Of a stretch of DNA of 62,811 bases, positions 11,412 through 22,755 are shown piece by piece; position 1 is the first letter of the stretch; every line of letters starts with the position of its first letter. The DNA comes from Amanita rubescens (lineage: Eukaryota > Basidiomycota > Agaricomycetes > Agaricales > Amanitaceae): positions 1-62,811 of the forward strand of contig WION01000301.1 in NCBI GenBank assembly GCA_015039365.1. Reading direction: 5' to 3'. Under the pieces are notes generated by a model that was not told where the DNA came from, made no database searches, and saw only the letters and a program-made list of their open reading frames with translations. The translations under genes and the position numbers were made by a program.

Positions 11412-13967
11412 ATGTCAGAAAAGCGGCGAGCGGAGATCGACGCGAAGCGCGCAAAGATCGAAGACATCAGAAGAGCTCGCGCAGAACGACAAAGAGCTCA
11501 AACTGAGCGTAGAACGTCCGAGGTAATCATCTCTCCTTCACTTACAGCCATGTTTAACGCCAAGAATAGTCGACGAGTCTAGCAAGGAAACGTCTCGACG
11601 TTGAAACGATAGTGAACGAAATCCTAGGGTCCAGTACTCCTTCAGGTCCAACAAGCTTTGACAATTCCCCTGTTGCATCCACACCCAGTACACCAGCCGT
11701 TAATCACACCGTATCTCTCCCTGGACCATCCACACTTTCCATATCCACCTCCGGCCGTGTCAGTAGACAGAGTGACGTATCGACCTCTGACAGGTACACA
11801 TCAGGCACGACACAAGTACAGTCGGCAACTGAACATGTCATTGACCGGTAGGTCACGCGTCGTACACTTCTCCTTTTCATTAATGTTCAGGGCGTGTGCA
11901 GTGCCGTAACGCCCCGGTTATACGCTGATCTAATAGACGTCGAGCAAGAATTGTTCGTATTCCCTCAAAAGGCTTGTGTGATTCCACCTGCCACTTCGCG
12001 AACCGGAATGCTTACACATTTCTAGGAGCGTGTGATATACAACAAAGAAGTCCAAACCACAGAGGTCGAAACGGAACCAATACGACAGCAAGATGACGAA
12101 AAGGACATCAGGCAGCGAACAAGGGATGCCGAGGCTGAAGCCGAGCAGTTAGCTCGCGAGAAGGAGTTGGAGGAAGAAAGTGCAAAGCTGGACAGAGAGC
12201 TCGAACAGGAGATCAAAGGTGCCCAAGATTTGCTCGTTGCACATTGTATATTAATCATTTGACCACTCTTTAGATCTCACGGAGGATGAGCGTACCAGCC
12301 TTCTATCCGCACCCGAATTTCTGGAATTCGTAGAGATGTCGTCAAAAATCGTCCAACGTGCCTTGAATGATAACTACGATTATATACGTGATTACACGGT
12401 CGGAACTGAATCTGGAGGGTGAGATCTTCCGCGCTTTTGTGTCAGAAACACCAACACAATTTTCGGCAGGGACGACTCGGAAGGCAAGCGCGTAAAGCGT
12501 ATCTGCGAGTTCCACGATGAGCGGCATACAAAGAACAGATCAATTACTGATGTCGATTGGTCACCAAAGGTATACACCTTAGCTAATAAAATCCTTGGTC
12601 TCATATTTTTCTGTAGTACCCAGAATTGAGCGTGGCTTCATATAATAAAAATCCAGCGGCATTGAACGAACCAGACGGCATTGTTGCAGTATGGAACCTT
12701 CATCTACTAGAACGACCAGAGTTCGTTTTTCACTCTCAAGTAACCCACTTGTATTCCAACCCATCACTCCTTTACCAACTTACACTTTTTCATTACAGTC
12801 TGACGTTCTTTCCGTGACATTCTCCCCTTTCCACTCGAATCTTGTTTTTGGGGGCACATACTCAGGCCAGATATTGCTGTGGGATACGCGTTCCAGACAT
12901 TTACCCGTGCTAAAGACGCCTCTATCCGCTGCGGGCCATACACATCCCGTGTATGCGATGCAAATGGTCGGCACCCAAAATGCACACAACCTAATCACAA
13001 GTAGCTCAGACGGAACCGTATGCAGTTGGCTGGTTGATATGCTTGCACAACCTCAGGTCTGTAACTACGGCCCTGTAATCTACACTTGTCTAACGCAACG
13101 CAGGAAACGTTAGAGCTCGTCCACGGCGGACATAACAAAACCGCTGAGGTCGCTATCACTTGCCTCGACTTTCCCGCTTCAGAGACGACAACGTTCTGGG
13201 TAGGGACAGAAGAGGGCTACGTCTACCAAGCAAACCGATACGATCGCGCAGGCGCAAAAGCAGGTCTTAACCAACATGAAGTGTACCGAGGTCACGCTGG
13301 ACCCGTCACTGGGCTACACTTCCACCCTATCGTTGGTCCCGTCGACTTTAGCGATCTATTCTTGACATGTTCTGTCGACTGGACCGTCAAACTCTGGCGT
13401 GCAAGATCCCTCGGTGCATCGGCCGCCGCCGCCGCGGCTGCTGCTGCTCACGGCGGGAAGGTGGGAACTGGAAGCAGTGGCGTCGGGGGTGCGGGCAGCA
13501 CCAGTGGTATTACCCCTCTATACAGCTTCGACGAAGCAGACGATTACGTCTACGACGTCAAGTGGCATCCGGCCCATCCGGCGTTATTCGGCATGGTCGA
13601 CGGGTCAGGCAAATTTGACGTGTGGAATCTCAACACGGACACGGAAGTCCCCGCGGTGCAAACAACGGTCGGTTCAGGGCGCGCGCTGAACAAGATGCAA
13701 TGGGACCGGAAGGACGGAAGGCGAGCCGCGATCGGAGGGAGTGACGGACGGTTGTATGTGTATGATATTGGGGATATGGCTATACCCCGTGAGACTGAGT
13801 GGGCAGATTTGCAAAAGACGATTGCGGGCATGGTGGGAGGTGGTAGCGGCGTGGGCGGTAATTATCACCACGGGCAGGTGAATGGCACTGTGCAGTCTCC
13901 GCCTGCAATGCTGTCGTCATCATCCCTGATGGATTTAGCATCTGCTCCTCTCCTTACTGGACGATAA
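11412..13967 (+). CDS. Cytoplasmic dynein intermediate chain (WD40)
   Basis: Nine exons (11412-11522, 11570-11847, 11937-11952, 12026-12218, 12274-12418, 12470-12569, 12617-12739, 12799-13056, 13104-13967) join in phase to 695 residues. The protein is a scaffold linking the dynein motor to cargo and light chains. It starts with a charged helix ([20 protein letters not shown]), the dynactin-binding type. Next come an S/T/P-rich linker, [10 protein letters not shown], a coiled coil, and a C-terminal WD40 propeller ([66 protein letters not shown]). An alanine run and a Gly/Ser loop interrupt one blade. Exon 3 is only 16 nt and its GTTCGT donor is inferred from phase. Start chosen as the first ATG. 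Confidence 0.93.
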
Positions 13968-14333
13968 TACCCAATATTTCTGTGTTATATAAAACGGGAT
14001 TTTATGATAGAGCTTTCATAGTAAAAAGGCTCGTTATTTCCTGACCAGGTGTGACCGAAATTCTGCATCTACAACTTTACAAATACTTGAAGATCAGGCA
14101 CCAAGGCCCACGTGTGATCATCAGGCCAAGGCAACGCCCAACCTTTAGTCAACACCAACATTGATGCGAACATATTAAAAATTGATAGAATGTCGCGGTA
14201 AGGAACCCGCTCCGACTGCGTACAGGATTGGCACTCCGAGAGGATGGTAAAATCATAATCCTTATTCGTCCAAGGGCATAATAATAGAAATAACCGCTAT
14301 CTGTGGAGATATCATCCAGCAATGACAATAACT
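13968..14333. other. Intergenic, convergent 3' ends
   Basis: A stretch of 366 bp between two converging genes. No gene-like reading frame or RNA was seen; it probably holds the two 3' UTRs. Confidence 0.6.
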
Positions 14334-14906
14334 CTATGCCAATAGACAACAAAGCTCTATCAATAGCGTGTGAACACGGTTCGCGCGCAACTGATAAAAT
14401 GACATACCTTCAGCGCAGCAGCAGAGACATAGTCCAGCTAGACATGCTGTGAGTGTACCGTCATTTCGAGCTGGGGCTTGTTGCCTGACGACGGTCATGT
14501 GAACATTACAACCTTGGAAAAGATCAAAACAAGCGCCACTTACACATATACTGTCTGTGGCGGAGGCTGAGGAGCATACCCAGGTCCGGGTCCAGGTCCA
14601 TAGCCAGGCTGACCCCCGTAGCCTTGGTAGGATTGTTGAGGATGCTGGAGTAAAGCTACGTTGGCCAACTCTGCCGGGCGGTTTTTCTCTGAGGACGTAC
14701 CTGCGGATAGTACTGGCCCGTTGGAGGACCTAAAACAATCGTCAGTACAGTCGTCTACGCAATTCCAGGTCCAAGTTCGAACACCAGAGACCCCGGGAAA
14801 GTTTCGGAATTCCAGTTCGCAAACTGAACCTGGGTAACAATGGAACATTACCTGAAGGTGGTGGGTAGTAACCTCCTGACTTGTTGTAGTAGTCGTTAGC
14901 GCTCAT
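14334..14906 (-). CDS. Small cysteine-rich tail (CYSTM-type) protein
   Basis: Five exons (14906-14852, 14729-14701, 14644-14544, 14484-14408, 14356-14334) join in phase to a 94-residue protein. The first two-thirds are rich in Pro, Gly, Tyr and Gln (YYPPPSGPPTGQYYPQ; GYGPGPGPGYAPQPPPQTVY). The end is a short hydrophobic cysteine cluster, LTACLAGLCLCCCAEELCC. This is the layout of the CYSTM family, small membrane-associated proteins linked to stress tolerance. The last exon of seven codons plus stop is needed to complete the Cys-rich tail. Substrate and partner are unknown. Confidence 0.8.
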
Positions 14907-15580
14907 AGAAAACTCGTGTATGTCACAGGAATGGAAGTAAGAGAAGAATGATAAGTGCGGTGGCTCCGAGGTGCGATGGGAAGAATCTGCCGATTTATAT
15001 TTGCGCGTGCTTGACCAGTTCAATTCGATCGCTAGCGCAGAGTCCGCAGCCAATTGCAATGGCTGTGGCAGACCTGTGCACTCCCGCAGTCCTTGTCAAG
15101 GCAGCTGGCGGTTGAGATTGGGTAAGTTCATCACCGCGCGTAATCCTTGAGGACTCAACGAGGTTGCACCGGCCCGATCCTTTCTCGGATGTCGGCAGTA
15201 AAGTTTCGAGTAGTCCCACACAGCCTTCAAGTGTAGCGAGGACGCTAGCCCGAATATCGCGTCTAATAACAGTTTCTATATCTCTATCTAATCTATGATA
15301 TATAAAAATGATGCGCGGCAATGGATCGCGGCAGGTTTTCCATCAACGCCGATATTTGTACGGCTCTAGCAAGGAAGGCACTTTCTGGTCACAGGGGACC
15401 GGGATAACAAAAGCCGAAGGTGTAAGATATACGGGGTATGGGTCGTAACAATAAGTTCGAATAGTGGAACGAAGTAATTGTGGAATAGTACAGACAGTAG
15501 TCTTGGTCGCAATGTTCGCCATTATGTCAATGCTATGGATGATCAGATGAGAAAAATATTCCGATAGTAATGCAAATGTG
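14907..15580. other. Intergenic, no gene recognised
   Basis: A stretch of 674 bp upstream of the CYSTM-type gene and downstream of the velvet gene. A 108-codon minus-strand frame (15321-14995) exists but resembles nothing and has no supporting splice context. Confidence 0.5.
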
Positions 15581-16764
15581 TCATGGGTGGGTCATGTATG
15601 TAAACATCCTTGCTCCCTGTCGGAGAAAGGATTGCGTTAACCGCGTCAGAGCTAAAAGATGATTAGTGTGTTGGGCCCTGCACGTCACGGCATATCCACT
15701 TACGTGCTGCAGTGTATTCTGCCCGATCGACAACGGTGAAAATTTGGGTGCGAGTCTCAGCTAGCTTGGTACTCTGTCGTGTCGTGCTTGAAGCTGCGGT
15801 CGTATCTGGACTGCGTAGAGAACCCATCAGAATGGTTACGAGTCATCAGTTCAGGCACATGCCTGTATATCCTCAATAAACTTATCCCAAGTTGATACTG
15901 GCCACGCCACCGGATGCTGACGTCTGGAAATAGAAAAAATAGACCTAGATTCCCTTGTAGGTCTTCTAGTTGATCCACGGAGGATACTAGATTGCCGTAC
16001 AGAATGGGTGGCGCATGTTCCCTGCCAATTGACGAGCCCATATCCAATGATGTACCGTCACCTGAATACAATGACAAGTGTGCAACGAGAAAAGGTAATT
16101 CCGCTTGTCTAGTTACTTCAATACAGAATAACAGGTGTTCGGAGATATGCACGTACGGCACAATGGAATTTCCAGAGGAGTCCCTAATAGTCAACTGCAC
16201 AATGATCGGTGGCGTTAATGGCAGCCGTGACAAGTTCGCTGTTCCAAAGGCAGCTGTGCTGATGGGGTGTTGAACAACGTCTAGCTGGTAAGTCCTAGAG
16301 CAAAATTAGACCAACAAGGTCCCTGCCCAATTCCAGCGATAAAATACCTCGTATGAGGATCTGCTAGTAAAGAAGACACCTGAATGCGTGGGGCGCGTCG
16401 TGTGTGGTGAGAAGGGGGGCTGGGTGGTAAAGAATCGTGACTTGAAGGTGGACTTCGAGTGGGCGTCGTCCTCCTTGACGAAAGGACGAACGAGCTGCAA
16501 GATGGTTGTGGAGAAGAATGATCACTGCTGGAAGCCCTGAGATGGATCCCTATATAAACATGTTGGGGTCTAGTGGGCTCGCTGCCAATACGGGTTCGTA
16601 TGCGGCGAGTGGCTACGGATGATGCCAAGATTGGGCGTCTCCAATGATGAGATTTATAGCGGGAGATGGCAACCCACAGAGTCAACTATTAAAAAAATAT
16701 TCAAAGTTAGTACGAGCATCATGTGAATATTCACAAGCTCAGTGAATCTTGACCTTTGACCCAT
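15581..16764 (-). CDS. Velvet-domain transcription regulator (VosA/VelB type)
   Basis: Five exons (16764-16735, 16685-16348, 16294-15863, 15810-15704, 15651-15581) join in phase to 325 residues. Velvet factors bind DNA and couple fungal development to secondary metabolism. The velvet fold starts at TYQLDVVQHPISTAAFG and continues through LPLTPPIIVQLTIRD, GNLVSSVDQLEDLQGNLGLF and FLFPDVSIRWRGQYQLGISL, to TKLAETRTQIFTVVDRAEY and LTRLTQSFLRQGARMF. The N-terminal 120 residues are S/P/R-rich. An in-frame TAG sits just before exon 2, so exon 1 (MGQRSRFTEL) was placed from a GTGAAT donor with a TACTAAC branch site; this start is the least certain part. Intron 3 has a GC donor. Confidence 0.85.
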
Positions 16765-17266
16765 TTTGATAGTGCCAGAGTCGTTTCGGTATCAATGGTA
16801 CCAGACGCTTTGTGCTGGATATAACTGGAAGCTCTGGGTACTTTCGCTGATTGACTCTTTGCCTATATGGGGAACCCATTCTAGTTCCAGCGTTCCAACT
16901 GCTTGCATTGGTTGGCTGAAGATACATGTGAGACGACAGATGTGAAGATCTTGCAACCGCGAAACCGGAAGATCCACAAGACGAAAACCTTGATATATAA
17001 AATCTTGGAGAGTAAGGGAAGGGGTTAACCCATGATAACGGGATGGATGACACGGCAATATCGAGCACAGTTCTGGAATTTAGATCATTCTGACCATATC
17101 AGGGGAGAAATCTGGCCGCCAACCGCGCGGGTACGAAATTCTCCAATTGCCATGACATTATTAGCTTTTATATGTAAGGTTTTTTAAACGTCGCTTACAT
17201 GCAGAACACGCCGAATTCGGTGAAGGTGGGGGGATATTAATCAAGCTTTATATTACAAATGCGGGA
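16765..17266. other. Intergenic, no gene recognised
   Basis: About 500 bp between the velvet gene start and the TIM23 3' end. Two overlapping minus-strand frames of about 90-110 codons (17068-16739, 17058-16792) have no recognisable content. The stretch is best read as the velvet promoter. Confidence 0.5.
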
Positions 17267-18152
17267 TCAAATACGTTTTTTAGCAAAACTCCAAACGCCT
17301 GCCATTCCCGAGACAAGGGTAGCTGCTACGATGGCCGGTTTCACACCGGCTAATGGAGGGAATTGAGTCAGAAGCTGATCGATACCGTCAAATCGTGGAC
17401 GTACCTGTGGACTTGAAAATTGCGCCCGTGAGTGCACCGGCGGACATGCTTCCCAGGGTATCATGCTTCCCTCGCACAGCGTCAATCGACGAATTAAGAC
17501 CATTGTATACGAGGGCTGGACTGACATTCAATGACGCGTTCCGAACGGAAAAAATTGCAAAGCTAACCTAAAACACCGGCCGAGTTACCAATAAAGGTGC
17601 CCCTTCTTGTGACCGAGTTGAGAACGCTATTTACCCGCAATCTTGCGTTTGACACAGCAAGAGGCCTCCGGGCACCTTCACGTAGTCCCCATGCGCCCCC
17701 AAGGGCCAAACCTTGAAAGCCAGGGTGAGCATGTGACAGGCGAAAACAATAAGAAAACTAAAGATGGGACGTCTCCGAATATACTGAGATAAGGTGCGAC
17801 GTTCGTGGAAGAAATGAGGCGGGTGGGTGTCGAAAGTAGTAATGTGAAAGAGATCCAACGTACCACCCAGATACATGGTACCGGTCCCATAACACAGATC
17901 ATCGCTCCACCCTCTGGAAGGAATAGCCGTACTAGCACCCGGCAGGTCGCTTGTTTTCTCTTCATCAAGAAGGAGGTAATCTAGCTTGTCACCAATCTGG
18001 GCGAGAGGGTGCAACTTCGCTGGATCATATGCAGCCAACAAATCTGAGGCAGTGACCGCGCTGTCTGGTGAGACAGGAGACCCAGTCGAGAACTGGACAT
18101 TATTGAGGAAATCCGTCGGATTCTGCGACGACGACGGGTCTGACTGGGACAT
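17267..18152 (-). CDS. TIM23: Mitochondrial inner-membrane import channel Tim23
   Basis: Four exons (18152-17864, 17711-17568, 17515-17405, 17349-17267) join in phase to 208 residues. Tim23 forms the presequence translocase pore. The N-terminal intermembrane-space half includes DPAKLHPLAQIGDKLDYLLL and SRGWSDDLCYGTGTMYL. The Tim17/22/23 membrane fold follows: GLALGGAWGLREGARRPL, VNSVLNSVTRRGTFIGNSAG, ALVYNGLNSSIDAVRGKHD, and GVKPAIVAATLVSGMAGVWS. The frame runs upstream only to a TTG, so the ATG at 18152 is the start. It diverges from the TPR gene with 125 bp between the start codons. Confidence 0.95.
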
Positions 18153-18277
18153 GACGAGTGTAGGAGAAAAGAGCTGGCTGCTGTCGAAAGCGTCCAACGC
18201 TGCTCAAAATTTGGTCGGCCCGAAGTCACATGACGCCGAGTTTGACCCTCGGAATCGGAACTCGGTCACCAGCTGAG

Positions 18278-19335
18278 ATGTCCTTCACTCGGACCATCCT
18301 TGCCCGCCTACTGATCCAGCGAACATGCGCTGTTGCCATCAATTCTCGCCCGAAGTTTAACCATATGGGTTCCAAATCTTTGGGTGTTCTGTCCACGAGT
18401 TCATCACGCAGTGAATTTTACACCCCATTCTGTCCGCTATATACCCATTCTGACTCTCCTTATACAAGGGTGGGCAACCTCCGTTACTCCCCATTCATCA
18501 GCGTCGGACCCTGCCGAGCTAGAAGCTTTACGTTGTCTTGAACAGGGTACGGCAAAATTGGAGGAAGGTGATGTTCACGCTGCCAAAGAACTTTACAAAC
18601 GTAGCGTCGAGATAAAGCGCAATGCAAGTTCTCTCTTTAATCTCGGCGTAACACATTACCACCTCAGTAATTGTTCCTGTGTGATAAAATTTGCACAGTT
18701 CTCACATCTATTTAGAGGAATATGACGAGGCTATTGCTTCGTGGAAAGATTCGATAGCATTGCAACCATCTAGCCCAGACGCCCATACAAGTACGTACTC
18801 GTAACACGTAAATATTAAGCAAGACTGATGTATATTTTAGACCTAGCCAGTGCATATATCATATCTCCAAGTAAGCTACTTATATGCGCTAATATGTAGC
18901 GTAATCGCTGACTTGGGTCAAGTATCACGACCTGATTTGGCGTTGCATCACCTGCAGTACGTACTTCATCTTCTTTCAGAAACTCGGAGGCTATCAATAA
19001 ATATAGAATCGCATCGTCCCTTGCGCCAGAGGATCCAGAGATAGCATTTAATTATGCTGCAGTATTAGAAGCCAGTGAGTTACGGAAACTATTTTTAGCA
19101 ATAGTCGGTTGAATGAATGTTATAATAAGCCGGAAGATTGGAGGAAGCCCTCGCGCAGTATAAGCAGAGTAAAGACTATGGTGTTGAACGTGCGGCAGTC
19201 CATATCCGGAATGTAGGTTCCTGTAGTTCCTATTCGTGCTGTACGGGCGAGATTTAATATCCTGCTAAGGTCAGCGCAAAAATTCTAGGCCAGCGTATGA
19301 AGAAGGCCGAAGAATCAGGAAAATCAGAGGAGTAA
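18278..19335 (+). CDS. TPR-repeat protein, possibly mitochondrial
   Basis: Eight exons (18278-18368, 18412-18666, 18716-18790, 18841-18870, 18923-18956, 19007-19074, 19130-19212, 19270-19335) join in phase to 233 residues. The basic N-terminus (MSFTRTILARLLIQR) looks like a mitochondrial presequence, followed by a hydrophobic stretch. Tetratricopeptide motifs then appear: ALRCLEQGTAKLEEGD, EYDEAIASWKDSIALQP, and PEIAFNYAAVLEATGRLEE. The protein ends in a short lysine/glutamate-rich tail. TPR arrays bind other proteins; no specific partner can be named. Several exons are only 30-80 nt, so individual junctions are less certain than the overall gene. Confidence 0.75.
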
Positions 19336-19604
19336 CTCGGATAAGCATCGATCGCGCCTTATTGTCAATTCATCACCATGAGTTAAGGAGTGGGAAGGCT
19401 TCTTATTGTCTATTCTCTAGTGGGGATTAGTGGCGACGTTTTACGCCTTCGCAACAGACAAAGCAACTTACCGATCGTTCAGCCACAAGAATGTAATGTC
19501 AGATAATCACGTCAAGATTCATAAATATGTCTCAGCGCTTTCACTAATACAGCAAGTACGTGACGGGAACAAGTCCTCAGAGGTGGATAACGCGAAAGAA
19601 GTAA

Positions 19605-20776
19605 CTAACCAGGTCTGTAAACAGTATTATTGGGGGTTACGTGCCAGAGGTGGCGATGTCCGCCCTGACGCTCGTTGGTTCTTTCCCTCGTGCCAGGTGG
19701 TGCACCGATCCGAGCAGGCCAACCATGAATTGGTCTTTCTGCGGCGAACATTCCATTCTCGTTATGATGATAACGAGAAGAGCTTCGCATATCATCCCTT
19801 GTCAGATCTCTGCGATTACTTTGTTGGGAGTAAAAATGCTGCGTTTGCAAGGACCGAGGTATTCCGGTGGGTGTGACAGGAACGGAATCCCATACACGCC
19901 GGAGTATCGCAGAGACATCGGAGCGCGAGTAGATCGGTCCTAAATGATCAGAAGCTTTCAAATAGATGATACGCTCGTATCCCTCGTCTGGGCGTGGGTG
20001 CTCGAATTCGGCAGCAAACCGCGCAAGGACAGATAAGCCCTGTTCGGTGCTTTTGATGGTAGGATGAGATGTGCCTGCCAGATTTACAAAGTTGGAGCAT
20101 GCATGGTGCATCAGTTGTGAAAAGGATTTATGATCAGAACCTTAAAAAGGTTAAGTGTCAGATATTACTTACGTTCACGCAAGCGAGCAACGCAAGTCTG
20201 AAACATCAGGATCAAGACTTTGGTCGAACCTAAACTATGCTGACCTCGTATGGAACGTCGAAGACAATAAGCCAGATTAAGGTTCCGGGGAATTCGCTTG
20301 CAATCTCGATCCAATGTGAACGTTGTCTGTTAGAGACGAATTGAGTCTCATTACAGAATAGATACAAGTGCACGAGTCACAAGCGCCAGTATTTTGATCG
20401 AGACTCACAAGGCATTGAAGTTCGTCCGGTCAATGCACACGGACATACCGTTCCTTAGACCTTGCCTAGCCAGCCTTTCTACATCGCGCCGATTGCCAAG
20501 ATCGTCTTGATTGCATCTGAGAAATTGTGGGAAATGTTGCTGCAATTGAGTGGCAAACGTCGACTATGATAAGGGCCCCAAAAGCATAGTGAGATCTCAT
20601 TCACTGAAGTTCCGGCAAGAACAGACGAGGAGCTTGCCGGTAGTAACGTGTACCTTTCCCGATGCAATCAATCCACACAGCATCAACACGATCTGTTTTC
20701 TTTCCCATGGCTCCTCGTGAGTCGTACTAACTGCTATCTTCGTATCCTGAGTGCCGTTGTGGATGGAGGATGACAT
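19605..20776 (-). CDS. P-loop kinase-like NTPase (AAA_33 type)
   Basis: Five exons (20776-20654, 20563-20409, 20326-20245, 20197-20173, 20074-19605) join in phase to 284 residues. The Walker A motif GLIASGKST spans the first junction. Downstream blocks CNQDDLG, SVCIDRTNFNALQRSHWIEIA and LIVFDVPYETCVARLRER follow the pattern of small AAA_33 kinases related to polynucleotide kinase, which phosphorylate small or nucleic-acid substrates. The substrate cannot be told from sequence. About 90 C-terminal residues after SDVSAILRRVW are low-complexity. Start is the ATG at 20776. Confidence 0.8.
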
Positions 20777-21820
20777 GATGGACGGAACGCCCAAGTCGGC
20801 TAATGGAAAGAAGTAAGGTGACCAGGGTTTCTGTTTAGATTGCTCACATGAGAAAATGAATCGGCAAACAACGGCCTGTGTTGACACGATGCATGATGCG
20901 CGCACATAGAAAAGGCACGCGAGGCTGGCCTAGGCTGCCTCGCGACAAGCTATCGAGATATTAGCCTTCCGGGACTGAGTTCCTTCTGATCGGACTCCTC
21001 CGCCTCCTGGGGTGCCGGTCGCAGCGATGTGCGCTAATCATTGTCAAATGCGCTGACCTCGGACTCGGCAAGTCAAGTACCCGTTACAATCTACCCAACT
21101 TGAACTTCTCTATACACTAAAACAACATGTACCTGACAATGGAAAGAAAGGATCCCCCCAAGGACTTATACACCCCTCAACGTTTTTCCGGCAAAGACGG
21201 ATGAAAAGATGTCGCGTTGTAGACGGAACCTAGTACGTGCGAGTTGCTTTCTGTTAACCCTGCACAACATACGCATGGATACTTGACTAGGTTTATAGAA
21301 TTAGATACGCGCTTATAGGCCCCGATGTCCGGAAGCAATTACAAGACCAGGATTTGCATGTGGCGGATCGTGACGTCACCTGCGCTCTAGAACTCCTTCA
21401 CTAATGTTTGTTTTGCTGTCCTTCTCGAGACTCGCATTCTTGTTGCGAAACGAAGCAGTTGTGCTCTCTGATCCCGAGGTGACCCCTATGTGGCGTTATT
21501 AAAATGTCGTATTCCCAACTGCGCGCAAAAAGCTGCGCATCGACTTGTGGGTTTTCCCGAGGGTCCGTTTCCGTATCATGTCAGCGCCATGGAAGCTGAC
21601 GCATGTTTTCAATGCCTGGGACATGTTTCCGGGGCCTTCGGATTTCTGGACATAAAGTCTTCCTACGAGCCAAACGGACTGCACCCCATTTTAGGCACTG
21701 GCAATTTTCAAGACTGAGCGAGTTGATCATTTCTCTCACCCGCTGATGTTTGTCACTAGTTTTATATTGAACATACAAATCATTTGGTCCATGACCTGGG
21801 AGATTTACTTGAAAATTGGG
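20777..21820. other. Intergenic, no gene recognised
   Basis: About 1.0 kb between the P-loop kinase start and the first 5S rRNA gene. Only short frames occur (the longest is 75 codons at 21490-21717), with no recognisable domain or splice context. Confidence 0.5.
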
Positions 21821-21826
21821 TATATG
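21821..21826 (+). promoter_or_regulatory. TATA-like box at -29 of 5S copy 1
   Basis: The block ttgggtatatggggtgttca precedes the gene. The same GGGTATAT-like block sits at -30 of copy 2 and, as GGGTACATA, at -29 of copy 3, while neighbouring bases differ. This suggests an upstream Pol III element. Confidence 0.55.
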
Positions 21827-21849
21827 GGGTGTTCAGAATACCAGTAAGT

Positions 21850-21967
21850 ATCCACGGCCATAGGACTCTGAAAGCACCGCATCCCGTCTGATCTGCGCAG
21901 TCAACCAGAGTGCCGCCTAGTTAGTACCACGGTGGGGGACCACGCGGGAATCCTGGGTGCTGTGGTT
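21850..21967 (+). rRNA. 5S ribosomal RNA, copy 1
   Basis: A 118-nt match to fungal 5S rRNA, from ATCCACGGCCATAGGACTC through GCACCGCATCCCGTCTGATC and GGTGGGGGACCACGCGGGAA to GGGTGCTGTGGT. The ends are complementary, and a T-run (a Pol III terminator) follows. It is a lone gene transcribed by Pol III, not linked to rDNA. Confidence 0.93.
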
Positions 21968-22104
21968 TTTCTTTTTCGGTTTCTTAATCGGTATCCATGG
22001 GCGAGGGGTCTTAATTCGTATCAGCCGCTGGGGTTGAGAACTCTTGGTGGCGACGTTCTCCCTCACTAGTAAGGACGATTTTGACAATCAGCGCTATGGG
22101 TGGC

Positions 22105-22268
22105 ATTGATGAGGTGGTTGTCATGGTGGAAGCACGTATGAGGACAGTCAATCGCTTGATTAAAAATGACTGATATCGCTATTCTGAAGGATACAACAAT
22201 TTGTGAGACGAAGGACGAGAGTCTGAGAAGGTCATTGCATTTATGGAGGCAGGTATCAATATTAACAG
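22105..22268 (+). pseudogene. Relic of the 3' end of an F-box gene
   Basis: About 165 bp resemble the last exon region of the F-box gene at 22756-24237. Examples are atggtggaa.cacg.atga..acagtcaat and gcaggtatcaata, each with a counterpart near 24057-24210. The reading frame is broken by a TGA and indels. The rest of the parent gene is absent, so this is a truncated, decayed copy about 600 bp upstream of the intact gene. Confidence 0.7.
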
Positions 22269-22755
22269 CTCTTTTTTTACATTTTACCTTCGACATACGT
22301 ACATTGCCAAGTAAATCAACTTTTCCAGCAATTGTGCTATGTAGCAACATTTTACGGGGGTTGCCCGTCAAATTATATTAGAAACATGCATATGGTGATC
22401 GCTATGTCTCGGTTGAAATTGGTTCTCTAAGCACTTCATCGCACTTGACACGTAACACCTCACTGCCGTCCGGTGCTCAGGCTGGCGTGGAGTAATTTTA
22501 CCTACGCTTTCTTCCCCGTCGAGTCAATCTTATTGTACACACTATTATCTTTCAGTCGCTAGGTCGGCATTTTGTGATGATGTTACACCGAGTTCGTGCC
22601 AGACGCGCAGGGAAGCTATGTCGCTCTTCTCTTGCTGTATGAATATGCGTTAGATTAAACTTGAAAGCTACGACGTATGGCAGATTCTGTAATGATATGG
22701 CGCGGGGTCTGGACGTCTTGATCACATCACAGTCACGGCCGCGTTACGCACGGAG

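Noticed and set aside
14995..15321. 108-codon minus-strand frame upstream of the CYSTM-type gene
   Set aside because: No recognisable motif and no supporting splice context; left as intergenic.
18153..18197. N-terminal extension of TIM23 to 18197
   Set aside because: It would start with TTG; the first ATG is at 18152 and gives a normal Tim23 N-terminus.
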